A stretch of DNA of 64,000 nt from Oscillospiraceae bacterium (GTDB lineage: Bacteria > Bacillota > Clostridia > Oscillospirales > Acutalibacteraceae), in assembly GCA_015065965.1 (NCBI GenBank), contig SVPH01000001.1:1-64000 (forward strand). The letters run 5' to 3'. Shown here piece by piece: positions 24,506 to 32,178 of the stretch (position 1 is its first letter; each line of letters starts with the position of its first letter). The notes beneath the pieces are model-generated. The model made no database searches, had not been told where the DNA came from, and worked only from the letters and a program-made list of their open reading frames with translations. Both the position numbers and the translations under genes were made by a program.

Positions 24506-25096
24506 TTAACCGAATATTCCGTCAACAAGGCCTGTGAAGCCCATGAACGAAAGTGAAACTATGGAAGCCGCAATCAGAACGATGGGCAGTCCGTGCAGAA
24601 ATTTGGGGATATCGCAACTTTCAAGCCTGCTGCGTACACCGGAGAAGATAACCATTGCAAGCATAAAGCCGATACCTGCACCAACGCTGTTTATCATTGA
24701 CTGAGCAAAGTTGTATTCATTGGTGATGTTGAGAAGAACAACACCGAGAACTGCACAGTTTGTTGTGATAAGCGGCAGATAAATGCCGAGCGCATTGTAA
24801 AGGGGCGGCATGAACTTTTTAAGTATGATTTCAACAAGTTGAACAAGTGCCGCAATAACAAGGATGAAAACGATTGTCTGAAGATATTCCAGATCATTTG
24901 CCACAAGCAGATATTTGTTTATGGGGTATGTAACTGCGGTTGCAAGAGCCATAACGAAGATAACCGCGCTTGACATACCTACTGCCGTGTTGAGTTTCTT
25001 TGAAACACCGAGGAAAGGACAGATACCGAGAAACTTGCAAAGAACGAAGTTCTCCGTAAGAATTGCGGTAAGGAGAATTGAAAGACCTATTTTCAT
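24506..25096 (-). CDS. rnfA: Rnf complex subunit RnfA
   Basis: This 196-residue, six-helix membrane protein has the RnfA/NqrE features E-N-F-V-L-C-K-F-L-G-I-C-P-F-L-G near its start and T-T-N-C-A-V-L-G in the fourth helix. The paired cysteines are known to hold a membrane-embedded [2Fe-2S] cluster between RnfA and RnfE. Its start overlaps the rnfE stop by 4 nt. Confidence 0.97.
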   Translation of the reverse strand: MKIGLSILLTAILTENFVLCKFLGICPFLGVSKKLNTAVGMSSAVIFVMALATAVTYPINKYLLVANDLEYLQTIVFILVIAALVQLVEIILKKFMPPLYNALGIYLPLITTNCAVLGVVLLNITNEYNFAQSMINSVGAGIGFMLAMVIFSGVRSRLESCDIPKFLHGLPIVLIAASIVSLSFMGFTGLVDGIFG

Positions 25097-25869
25097 GCTG
25101 TTTCATCCTCCTTTTTATCCGAGCATTCCTTGCCTTCGGCAAGAAGCGCACAATTTTTAGCCATGGGGCAAGCCTGACAGCCGCCGAGTTCTGCTCTGGG
25201 TTTGCCTTTCTTTTCAGCAATTTTGTTGGCGCATGCCATGAGAATACCGAAAGTAAAGAAACCGCCGGGAGCAAGAATGAATATCAGCATGGGGCTGATA
25301 TAGCCGTCCTGAGGGATAAGAGTAAAGCCGTTGAATCCGTTGAGAACATTATCGCCAAAAAGAACAAGAAGGTTCTGTGCGCCTGAAAGGAATGTGCCTG
25401 CACCGATAATTTCTCTGACAGATGCCATGCAGCAAAGAGCAAAAGTGAAGCCAACGCCCATGCCGAGTCCGTCAACAGCCGAAGCAATAACGGAGTTTTT
25501 ACCTGCAAATGCTTCCGCTCTGCCGAGAATGATGCAGTTAACAACTATAAGGGGCAGGAAAACGCCCAGAGCCGCATCAAGAGCAGGAACAAACGCTTTG
25601 ACTATCATCTGAACAATTGTAACGAAAGATGCGATGATAACAATGTATGCAGGGATACGAACCTTTGAGGGGATAACTTTTCTGAGCAGTGAGATAACTA
25701 TGTTTGAACATACAAGAACAATCGTTGCTGCAATGCCCATGCCGATTGCGTTAACAACGCTTGTTGATGTTGCAAGAGTGGGACATGTGCCGAGAACAAG
25801 GCGTAAAACGGGGTTTTCGGCAATAAGACCTTTGGTAAATTCTTTACCGAGAGATTTTTTCTCAGCCAA
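25093..25869 (-). CDS. rnfE: Rnf complex subunit RnfE
   Basis: This protein of about 258 residues is RnfA-like (N-P-V-L-R-L-V-L-G-T-C-P-T-L-A, I-V-V-N-C-I-I-L-G-R-A-E-A) and would share the intramembrane iron-sulfur cluster. It ends in a longer cytosolic tail with several Cys (G-G-C-Q-A-C-P-M-A-K-N-C), seen in many Firmicutes. GGAGG is 8 nt before a TTG at 25869; the upstream GTG at 25878 overlaps that ribosome binding site, so I prefer TTG. It overlaps rnfG. Confidence 0.93.
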   Translation of the reverse strand: MAEKKSLGKEFTKGLIAENPVLRLVLGTCPTLATSTSVVNAIGMGIAATIVLVCSNIVISLLRKVIPSKVRIPAYIVIIASFVTIVQMIVKAFVPALDAALGVFLPLIVVNCIILGRAEAFAGKNSVIASAVDGLGMGVGFTFALCCMASVREIIGAGTFLSGAQNLLVLFGDNVLNGFNGFTLIPQDGYISPMLIFILAPGGFFTFGILMACANKIAEKKGKPRAELGGCQACPMAKNCALLAEGKECSDKKEDETA

Positions 25870-26416
25870 TGTTCTCACCTCCTGCTGTCTGTATTGCTGA
25901 GTTTACTGCTTCAACAACCGCTCTTGAAGTGATTGTTGCACCGGTCAGTGCGTCAATTGAATTGTCGCCTGCCTTATCTTTTGAAACTGTAATTCCCTGA
26001 ACAAGACCTTTGAATTGGTCACGGAAACTTTCGTTTGTTGCGTTTGCGCCAAGGCCTGCCGTTTCGCCGTGTGAGAGAATATTCACACCGGTTACCTTAC
26101 CGTCAGCGGTAATGCCTGTCATAACGGAGATGTCGCCGCCGTAGCCTTTTGCGGTATTAACAACAACATAACCGATTGTTGCGCCGGATTCGTCAAGTGC
26201 GGCAACAACGCTTACGCCTTCTTCGGGTGATGTTTCCTCACCGAAATTTGTTGCATCGGGGAAAACGGTTTTTCTTGATGCAAGTTCTGTTTCTATTGCG
26301 AGTTGCTCAATTTTCGGAGCAGTTACAGAGTTTGTCATACCGAGAAGGAAGGTTGCAATGAGACAGATAACTGAAAGGATAACTGTGGGGATTAAAAATT
26401 CCTTTAATGTTTTCAT
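25862..26416 (-). CDS. rnfG: Rnf complex subunit RnfG (flavinylated)
   Basis: This 184-residue protein has one N-terminal membrane helix and an extracytoplasmic FMN-binding domain. The D-A-L-T-G-A-T motif near residue 160 is the ApbE flavinylation site; FMN is attached to the second Thr. The gene overlaps rnfD by 4 nt. The presence of apbE in the same operon supports covalent flavin. Confidence 0.96.
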   Translation of the reverse strand: MKTLKEFLIPTVILSVICLIATFLLGMTNSVTAPKIEQLAIETELASRKTVFPDATNFGEETSPEEGVSVVAALDESGATIGYVVVNTAKGYGGDISVMTGITADGKVTGVNILSHGETAGLGANATNESFRDQFKGLVQGITVSKDKAGDNSIDALTGATITSRAVVEAVNSAIQTAGGENIG

Positions 26417-27393
26417 TTCGCAGCCGCCTCCTTTGCTTTTTTCTCCTTTTTGGGAGTTCCGAAAGGCTTGGGAGTTGTAATTCTTTCAATATGAGGAACA
26501 AGAAGGTTCATGATAAGTATTGCGAAAGATACACCTTCAGGGAGTGAACCGAAAAGTCTTATAACAGCAGTCAAAAGACCGCAGCCGATGCCGAAGATGT
26601 ATTTGCCGTCTGTGTTGAGGGGGCTTGTTGCATAATCGGTTGCCATGAAGAACGCACCGAGCATGAGTCCGCCGCCCATGAGTTGATATGCAACATATTC
26701 AAGGTCGCCCTTGCCTGCAATAAGCATAACAACTGCAAAGGTGCCGATATACGCAACGGGAATTTTAAAAGATATAACTTTTCTTGCGATAAGATAGATA
26801 CCGCCTATGAGGAGCGCAAGAGTGCAGGTTTCGCCAAGGCAGCCTGCTCTGTTGCCGATAAACATATCAAGCAGTGAGGGGAGTTGAGCGTTTTCACTGC
26901 CGATAAGTGCAAGCGGAGTTGCGGTTGTAACCGCATCCGTTCTCCATGAAAGGGGAGCGGTCCAGTTACCCATCTGTGTTGCAAACGAAAGGAGAAGAAC
27001 GATTCTTGCGGTAATGGCAGGGTTTGCAAAGTTCTGACCGATACCGCCGAAGAACTGTTTTACAACAACTATTGCAACAACACTGCCGATTGCAGCAATC
27101 CACAGAGGAATGCTTACGGGCAGGTTGAAAGCAAGGATAAGACCTGTAACAACTGCGCTTAAATCGCCTATTGTGTTGTGGCGTTTCATCACTTTTCTTG
27201 ATATGTATTCAGCAAGAACCGCAGTGATAACAGTTGTTGCGGTAACTGCAATAACACGGGGTCCGAAAAGGATAATCGAAGCAATAAGAGCAGGGATGAG
27301 GGCAATTATAACATCGAGCATTATTTTGGGTGTTGTGTGTTTTGAACGAAGGTGCGGCGAAGCACTTACAACAAGTTTTTTACCGTTAACCAT
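26413..27393 (-). CDS. rnfD: Rnf complex subunit RnfD (flavinylated)
   Basis: This 326-residue polytopic protein matches RnfD/NqrB: S-P-H-L-R-S near the start, several membrane helices and T-D-A-V-T-T-A-T-P-L, the covalent FMN threonine motif. ATG 27393 (M-V-N-G-K-K) is chosen with GAGGGCAAC upstream; its A overlaps the rnfC stop as TAATG. It forms, with RnfA, E and G, the membrane electron path coupled to Na+ or H+ transport. Confidence 0.95.
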   Translation of the reverse strand: MVNGKKLVVSASPHLRSKHTTPKIMLDVIIALIPALIASIILFGPRVIAVTATTVITAVLAEYISRKVMKRHNTIGDLSAVVTGLILAFNLPVSIPLWIAAIGSVVAIVVVKQFFGGIGQNFANPAITARIVLLLSFATQMGNWTAPLSWRTDAVTTATPLALIGSENAQLPSLLDMFIGNRAGCLGETCTLALLIGGIYLIARKVISFKIPVAYIGTFAVVMLIAGKGDLEYVAYQLMGGGLMLGAFFMATDYATSPLNTDGKYIFGIGCGLLTAVIRLFGSLPEGVSFAILIMNLLVPHIERITTPKPFGTPKKEKKAKEAAAK

Positions 27394-28742
27394 TATTTGT
27401 TGCCCTCCTCTCTGAGAATTGATTTTGCAAGGCGCATATGCTGAACGAGCGGTTTGCCGGCAGGACAAGCGAATGCGCAACTGCCGCATTCCATACATAC
27501 CGTAACGCCAACCTTTTTAAGCATATCAACATCTTTTGTTTTTGCTGCTTTAACAATGTTTGTAGGCATAAGGCTCATCGGGCAGGCAATAACACATTTG
27601 CCGCAGCGGATGCAGTCTGTTTCCTCTTTGAGAACGGCATCGCCTTTTGCAAATGCAAGAATAGCATTGTTCTGCTTGAGTATTGGGAGGTCTGTTCCGA
27701 CTATTGCAAGACCCATCATCGGACCGCCTGTGAGGATTTTGCAGGGTTCTTTGCTGAAACCGCCGCAGAAATCTATGATTTCACCTATATTTGTACCAAC
27801 GGGAACTCTTATATTTTTGGGTTCGGCTATTGCAGAGCCGTCAACGGTTATTGAACGGCTGATGAGCGGTTTACCCGTTCTGACATAACGGGCAATAAAT
27901 GCAACCGAGGCAACATTCATAACAACGCAGCCTACATCGGCAGGCAGTTTTCCGGGTGGAACTTTTCTGCCTGTTGCGGACTGAACCATCATTTTTTCCG
28001 CACCCTGAGGATATTTTGATTCAAGAACCATAAGTTTTACTTCATCGTGGACATCCTGCTCATGGTCTGCAATATCCTTAAGGATTTTAAATGCATCGGG
28101 TTTGTTATCCTCAATGCAGATGATAACCTGTTTGAAGCCGAGCATATTTTTAAGAAGGTAAACGCCTGCAAGAATATTTTTTGAGTTTTCAATGCATTCG
28201 CGGTAGTCAACCGTTATGAAAGGCTCACACTCTGCGGCATTGATAACAAGAGTATCAATATTCTTATCGGCAGGGAAATTGAGTTTAACATGAGTGGGGA
28301 AGCCTGCACCGCCAAGACCGACAAGACCCGAATCCCTGACTGCTTTGATAAGATCTTCTCTTGTGTTCACTACAGGCGGTTTGATGCCTTCCCAAAGCCT
28401 CATCTCACCGTCAGATTCAATTGTAATTGCTTTTGACATTGCACCGTTGGGCAGTTTAATATCACCAATTGCGGTTACAGTGCCTGAAACTGAAGCATGA
28501 ATCGGCGCACTGACATATTTATCTGTGTCGCCGATAAGTTGACCGACTGCGACCGTATCGCCTACTTTGACAACAGGTTCACAGGGTGCACCGATATGCT
28601 GCTGCATAGGGATAACAACTTTGGACGGAATGGGAAGTCTTTCAACTGCTTTTTCCGCAGTGTTCTTATGGTGGTCAACTTTAACGCCGCCACGGACCTT
28701 TTTGACTGCTTTGAGAACGCCGTCAACTATGGTCTTTGCCAT
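27393..28742 (-). CDS. rnfC: Rnf complex subunit RnfC
   Basis: This 449-residue peripheral protein contains the NADH/FMN-binding fold (G-L-V-G-L-G-G-A-G-F-P-T-H, N-A-A-E-C-E-P-F) and two [4Fe-4S] motifs (C-I-R-C-G-K-C, C-M-E-C-G-S-C) near the C-terminus. RnfC passes electrons to NAD+. The N-terminus has the biotinyl/barrel-like segment of the family. AGGAGGAA is 4-5 nt upstream. The gene follows the Gx-transporter gene by 17 nt. Confidence 0.97.
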   Translation of the reverse strand: MAKTIVDGVLKAVKKVRGGVKVDHHKNTAEKAVERLPIPSKVVIPMQQHIGAPCEPVVKVGDTVAVGQLIGDTDKYVSAPIHASVSGTVTAIGDIKLPNGAMSKAITIESDGEMRLWEGIKPPVVNTREDLIKAVRDSGLVGLGGAGFPTHVKLNFPADKNIDTLVINAAECEPFITVDYRECIENSKNILAGVYLLKNMLGFKQVIICIEDNKPDAFKILKDIADHEQDVHDEVKLMVLESKYPQGAEKMMVQSATGRKVPPGKLPADVGCVVMNVASVAFIARYVRTGKPLISRSITVDGSAIAEPKNIRVPVGTNIGEIIDFCGGFSKEPCKILTGGPMMGLAIVGTDLPILKQNNAILAFAKGDAVLKEETDCIRCGKCVIACPMSLMPTNIVKAAKTKDVDMLKKVGVTVCMECGSCAFACPAGKPLVQHMRLAKSILREEGNK

Positions 28743-28759
28743 AATATTCCTCCTAACAT

Positions 28760-29278
28760 TTATTCAATAACGAAAAGTTTATTTATTTTTTCAAGAGCAG
28801 GTATAACCGCTCTGAGTATAACACCGGTAACAGCACCCGTAGCGATGCCGAAAACAGCAAGGGCAGGAGCATAATAAGAAATGCTTGCGGTTGCGGTTAT
28901 AAACATTGCCGCTGTGAGTTGCCCGAGATTATGGCACAATGCACAGATAACCGAAATGCCGATTAATCCGAGATGTTTTCTCGCATACCGCATAAGCAGA
29001 TACATTGCAACTGCTGAGAGCACACCACCGGAAATGCTCATTATTCCAGCAGTAACTCCTCTTGTGAGAAATGCAAAAACACCTTTAACAAGAGCCACTG
29101 TAACAGCCTGAGCAAAGCCGAGACTTCCTGCAGCAAACATTGTTATTATGTTTGAAAATCCGGGTTTTGCCCCCGGCGGTAAAAACGGAATCGGCGGAAT
29201 CAGGCTCTCAAGAAAATTGAGAGCGATTGCCAGCGCACAAAGTATTGCAGTGAGCGCAATTTTATAATTCTTTTTCAT
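28760..29278 (-). CDS. Gx transporter family protein (Hpre_diP_synt_I / EetB-like)
   Basis: This 172-residue hydrophobic protein has about five membrane helices. The early motif P-P-I-P-F-L-P-P-G-A-K-P-G-F-S-N and the following G-S-L-G-F-A-Q-A are typical of the family once annotated as heptaprenyl diphosphate synthase component I and now as Gx transporter, similar to ECF S-components. I recall the family as EetB in Listeria flavin-based electron transfer. ATG 29278 is preferred over TTG 29284; no clear ribosome binding site precedes it, so translation is probably coupled to the gene before it. Confidence 0.8.
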   Translation of the reverse strand: MKKNYKIALTAILCALAIALNFLESLIPPIPFLPPGAKPGFSNIITMFAAGSLGFAQAVTVALVKGVFAFLTRGVTAGIMSISGGVLSAVAMYLLMRYARKHLGLIGISVICALCHNLGQLTAAMFITATASISYYAPALAVFGIATGAVTGVILRAVIPALEKINKLFVIE

Positions 29279-29280
29279 AA

Positions 29281-29652
29281 TCAATATACTACGGCATCAA
29301 CATCTGAGCCTGAAACTGTTATTACTGTTTTTGCAGGTAAGCATACGGCAACATCGCCGCTTTTGCTGAGTTTGCCTGCTGATACACAGAGTTTGTCAGT
29401 GCAATCGGAATGTTCAAACCAGATTTCACCGTTTTGAGCAATAATTTTTATATTATATTCACTGTAGGGCGTTATTACGATTTTTTCTTTAACCGAATAC
29501 AAGTTGACGGTTTCAACCGTTTTGCCGTCTACCGAAATTTCGGCAACAGGCATCGCTGCATCGCTTTTGCCAATAAAAGTCAACAGAATCGCAGCAGCAA
29601 TAACTGCGGCAATAACAATGATATCGCCTTTTTTAAATAACTTTATTTTCAT
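29281..29652 (-). CDS. NusG domain II-containing membrane protein (EetA-like)
   Basis: This 123-residue protein has one N-terminal membrane helix followed by an extracytoplasmic NusG_II domain. Its conserved cysteines lie in D-C-T-D-K-L-C-V and V-C-L-P-A-K, as usual for the family. The same architecture is found beside the Gx transporter and ApbE in electron-transfer loci, where I recall it being called EetA. Its biochemical function is not established to my knowledge. It starts 2 nt after apbE. Confidence 0.82.
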   Translation of the reverse strand: MKIKLFKKGDIIVIAAVIAAAILLTFIGKSDAAMPVAEISVDGKTVETVNLYSVKEKIVITPYSEYNIKIIAQNGEIWFEHSDCTDKLCVSAGKLSKSGDVAVCLPAKTVITVSGSDVDAVVY

Positions 29653-29654
29653 GG

Positions 29655-30653
29655 TTAATCCTCTGCCAAGGAGTAGTCGGAATCGCTGATGTTCAGAATT
29701 TCAGGATTTTTTGTATGAATGAGATTATCTTCTGTTATAAATATAACAGATGCGCCGTATTCCTCTGCAAGAGCAAAGCCTTTTTCAATGCCAAGCACAA
29801 AGCAGGCGGTTGAAAGAGCATCGCTTACAAGACCGTTTTCGGAAATGACCGTTGCGCTTATTATGCCGTTATTAACGGGACAGCCTGTTTCTGGGTTAAG
29901 AATGTGATGATATTTTTTGCCGTCTTTTTCAAAACTTTGTTCATAACTGCCTGAAGTTGAAACACAGTTTTCGGGAATGTTGAGCGTTGCAACATAACTG
30001 CCTGAATCGCCTTTCGGATTTCTGATACCGACGGTAAACTCATCTTCGCCGTAAAGAAGCACACTGCCGCCTACGGAAACAACCGCTCTTTTTACTTTTT
30101 GTGTTTCAAGATAGGATTTTACGCAGTCAAGCGCAATGCCTTTGCCCGATGCACCGAAATCAATAACTGCTTTTTTATCTGCCATTGTTGCTTTGCCGTT
30201 TGCAATTGTGATTTTTTCATGTCCGCTGTGAGAAAGTGCCTCCGAAAGTTGAACTTCATTCGGAACAGACGGTGTGCCGCCGAAATTCCACAGATCGCTT
30301 ACTGCGCCGAGAGTGTAGTCAAAAGCACCGCCGCTTTGCTTGCTGATATCGGAAAGCAGTGAAAGATATGCCGCGGTTTCAGCATCAAGAAGGGATTCAC
30401 CGTTTTTGTTAAGGTTATAAACAACCGAATTTTCTGAAGTGCGTGAAAGAACATTTAGGTCGAGATTTTCAATTATTTTTTTTATCTCAACAAGATTTTC
30501 TTCAGCGTTTTTGCCTTCAACCTGAGCGCTTACATATGTGTTCATTGAAAAGAAACTGTTTGAGAGCGGTTTGCTTGCAGTTGCATCGTATATTACAAAA
30601 AATACAAGTGCTGCAACGGCAAATGCTGACAGGCATACAGCAATCCTTTTCAA
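29655..30653 (-). CDS. apbE: FAD:protein FMN transferase
   Basis: This 332-residue exported protein has an N-terminal signal anchor and the ApbE core: N-T-Y-V-S-A-Q-V, D-F-G-A-S-G-K-G-I-A-L-D, V-S-V-G-G-S-V and H-H-I-L-N-P-E-T-G. ApbE uses FAD to attach FMN to Thr on target proteins; RnfG and RnfD in the same operon carry the target motif. TTG 30653 is chosen from GGGGAG 9 nt upstream; GTG 30659 is possible. It is the promoter-proximal gene of the Rnf operon. Confidence 0.93.
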   Translation of the reverse strand: MKRIAVCLSAFAVAALVFFVIYDATASKPLSNSFFSMNTYVSAQVEGKNAEENLVEIKKIIENLDLNVLSRTSENSVVYNLNKNGESLLDAETAAYLSLLSDISKQSGGAFDYTLGAVSDLWNFGGTPSVPNEVQLSEALSHSGHEKITIANGKATMADKKAVIDFGASGKGIALDCVKSYLETQKVKRAVVSVGGSVLLYGEDEFTVGIRNPKGDSGSYVATLNIPENCVSTSGSYEQSFEKDGKKYHHILNPETGCPVNNGIISATVISENGLVSDALSTACFVLGIEKGFALAEEYGASVIFITEDNLIHTKNPEILNISDSDYSLAED

Positions 30654-30683
30654 AACCACACACTCCCCTTATTATAATGATAT

Positions 30684-30712
30684 ATAATACACCTTAAAAT
30701 AAAAAATTTCAA
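30684..30712 (-). promoter_or_regulatory. Promoter of the apbE-rnf operon
   Basis: On the minus strand TTGAAA (complement of 30707-30712) and TATTAT (complement of 30684-30689) are 17 nt apart, about 31 nt upstream of the apbE start. A second TATAAT-like sequence lies 12 nt further downstream. Confidence 0.65.
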
Positions 30713-30803
30713 CTCTTTTTGTTGATAATGTTATATTTTTCAATAATTTGTATTTAAATTTAATATAAAATGTGGTAAAATTTGAATAGAAAGGACTGAT
30801 TAT

Positions 30804-31907
30804 ATGGCAAATTTAATATATATGCCCGTTAAATGCGCATGGGGTAAAGACTGCGTAACGGAAAATTCGGATATGCTTGTCCCGCTGGGTAAAAAGTGCC
30901 TGATAGTTACGGGCAAAAACAGCGCAAAACAGAGCGGCGCGCTCAGCGATGCAACAGCCGCTCTTGAAAAGCACGGAATTGCATATGAAATTTTTGACGG
31001 AATTGGTGAAAATCCGCTTATCTCAGCCTGCCACAGAGCAGGTGAGGCGGCAAGAAAAGCAAAAGCGGATTTTATTCTTGGCATAGGCGGTGGCTCTGTG
31101 CTTGACGGCTCAAAGGCAATCGCTATTTATGCATCCAATGCAGACCTCACACCGATTGATATTTACAAGAGAGAATATAATAATGCTCCGCTGCCCGTTG
31201 CTCTTATCGGTACAACTGCAGGCACGGGAAGCGAGGTTACTGCGGTTGCCGTGCTTACAAATGATGAAACGGGAGTCAAAAAAAGTATTTCTGGCGGCGA
31301 CTGCTATGCCGCTGTTGCTTACTGTGACCCGAAGTATACCGCATCAATGCCATACAAGACAACTGTTTCAACCGCGCTTGATGCGTTTGCCCATGCAGTT
31401 GAGGGCTATTTTACGCCTAAATGCAACGGCGTGCTCAGAGTGTTTGCCGAAAAATGCATACCGGAACTTTACCGCTGCCTTAAGGAACTTTCAAACTCGG
31501 ATACGGTTATGACTGAACTGCGTGAACCTCTCTACTATTCTTCGATATATGCAGGGCTTGTTATAAATACCTGCGGTACAGCATTTCCGCACCCTCTCGG
31601 TTATGTTCTGACGGAGAATTACGGCGTTCCTCACGGCATGGCATGCGCTGCATTCTTTTCTCCGTATATTGACAGGTGTGCAAAATTTGCTCCTGAAAAG
31701 TTTGCGGATTTCTGCCGCATGACAGAGAATATTGAAGAAGTGAAAAATATTATTGCCAAGTTAACTGATCTTTCGGGCGTTAAAATCGGAGAGGAAAAAG
31801 CAAAAAAATACGCCCTGCGCTGGCAGAGCGTTGTTCCGAGAAATTTTACCGCCTCCCCCGGCGGCTTAACGCAGGAAGAGGCGGCGGAAATCCTTAGTTT
31901 AATTTAG
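30804..31907 (+). CDS. Iron-containing alcohol dehydrogenase family protein
   Basis: This 367-residue protein matches the group III iron-dependent alcohol dehydrogenases: G-I-G-G-G-S-V-L-D-G-S-K for NAD(P), T-T-A-G-T-G-S-E-V, and metal ligands in D-A-F-A-H-A-V-E-G and later H-P-L-G-Y and P-H-G-M-A. It would interconvert an alcohol and an aldehyde, possibly butanol/ethanol or a 1,3-diol; the substrate cannot be told from sequence. AGAAAGGA lies 9 nt upstream. It is a single gene with no terminator of its own before the converging gene. Confidence 0.88.
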   Translation: MANLIYMPVKCAWGKDCVTENSDMLVPLGKKCLIVTGKNSAKQSGALSDATAALEKHGIAYEIFDGIGENPLISACHRAGEAARKAKADFILGIGGGSVLDGSKAIAIYASNADLTPIDIYKREYNNAPLPVALIGTTAGTGSEVTAVAVLTNDETGVKKSISGGDCYAAVAYCDPKYTASMPYKTTVSTALDAFAHAVEGYFTPKCNGVLRVFAEKCIPELYRCLKELSNSDTVMTELREPLYYSSIYAGLVINTCGTAFPHPLGYVLTENYGVPHGMACAAFFSPYIDRCAKFAPEKFADFCRMTENIEEVKNIIAKLTDLSGVKIGEEKAKKYALRWQSVVPRNFTASPGGLTQEEAAEILSLI

Positions 31908-32044
31908 CAACCGCAGCCACAACCACAGTCGTTATTTCTTGATGAATAGTTTGTGCCGCTACAGCCGCAACCGCAATCGTTATTGCAGAAAAGAAGAATG
32001 AGGATGATGAAAAGGCACCAGTTGTTATTGCATCCGCAACCCAT
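31904..32044 (-). CDS. Cysteine-rich 46-residue membrane micro-protein
   Basis: This small gene encodes M-G-C-G-C-N-N-N-W-C, a short hydrophobic helix (residues 11-19) and a tail of repeated C-G-C and N-N-D-C-G-C units; 11 of 46 residues are Cys. GGAGGT lies 7 nt before the ATG. Its stop overlaps the end of the converging alcohol dehydrogenase gene by 4 nt. Similar tiny Cys-rich proteins in Clostridia are sometimes labelled high-cysteine chorion-class proteins; function unknown. A CATAACAT sequence (complement of 32097-32104) resembles the -10 of sporulation sigma K/E promoters, only a hint. Confidence 0.75.
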   Translation of the reverse strand: MGCGCNNNWCLFIILILLFCNNDCGCGCSGTNYSSRNNDCGCGCGC

Positions 32045-32141
32045 GTATCTTACCTCCGTTTCCGGTTAAGCGGTCTTGTTTGCCGCTTACATTCACATGT
32101 TATGTGGAGCGGTGCAGAAGTGTTACACGAAAGATAAAAAT

Positions 32142-32173
32142 ACCGCTGAAACTTTTTTAAAGGTTTCAGCGGT
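32142..32173 (-). terminator. GH2 gene terminator
   Basis: A perfect 11-bp stem ACCGCTGAAAC / GTTTCAGCGGT with a 10-nt loop, followed on the minus strand by ATTTTTATC, lies just past the GH2 stop. Confidence 0.85.
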
Positions 32174-32178
32174 GATTT

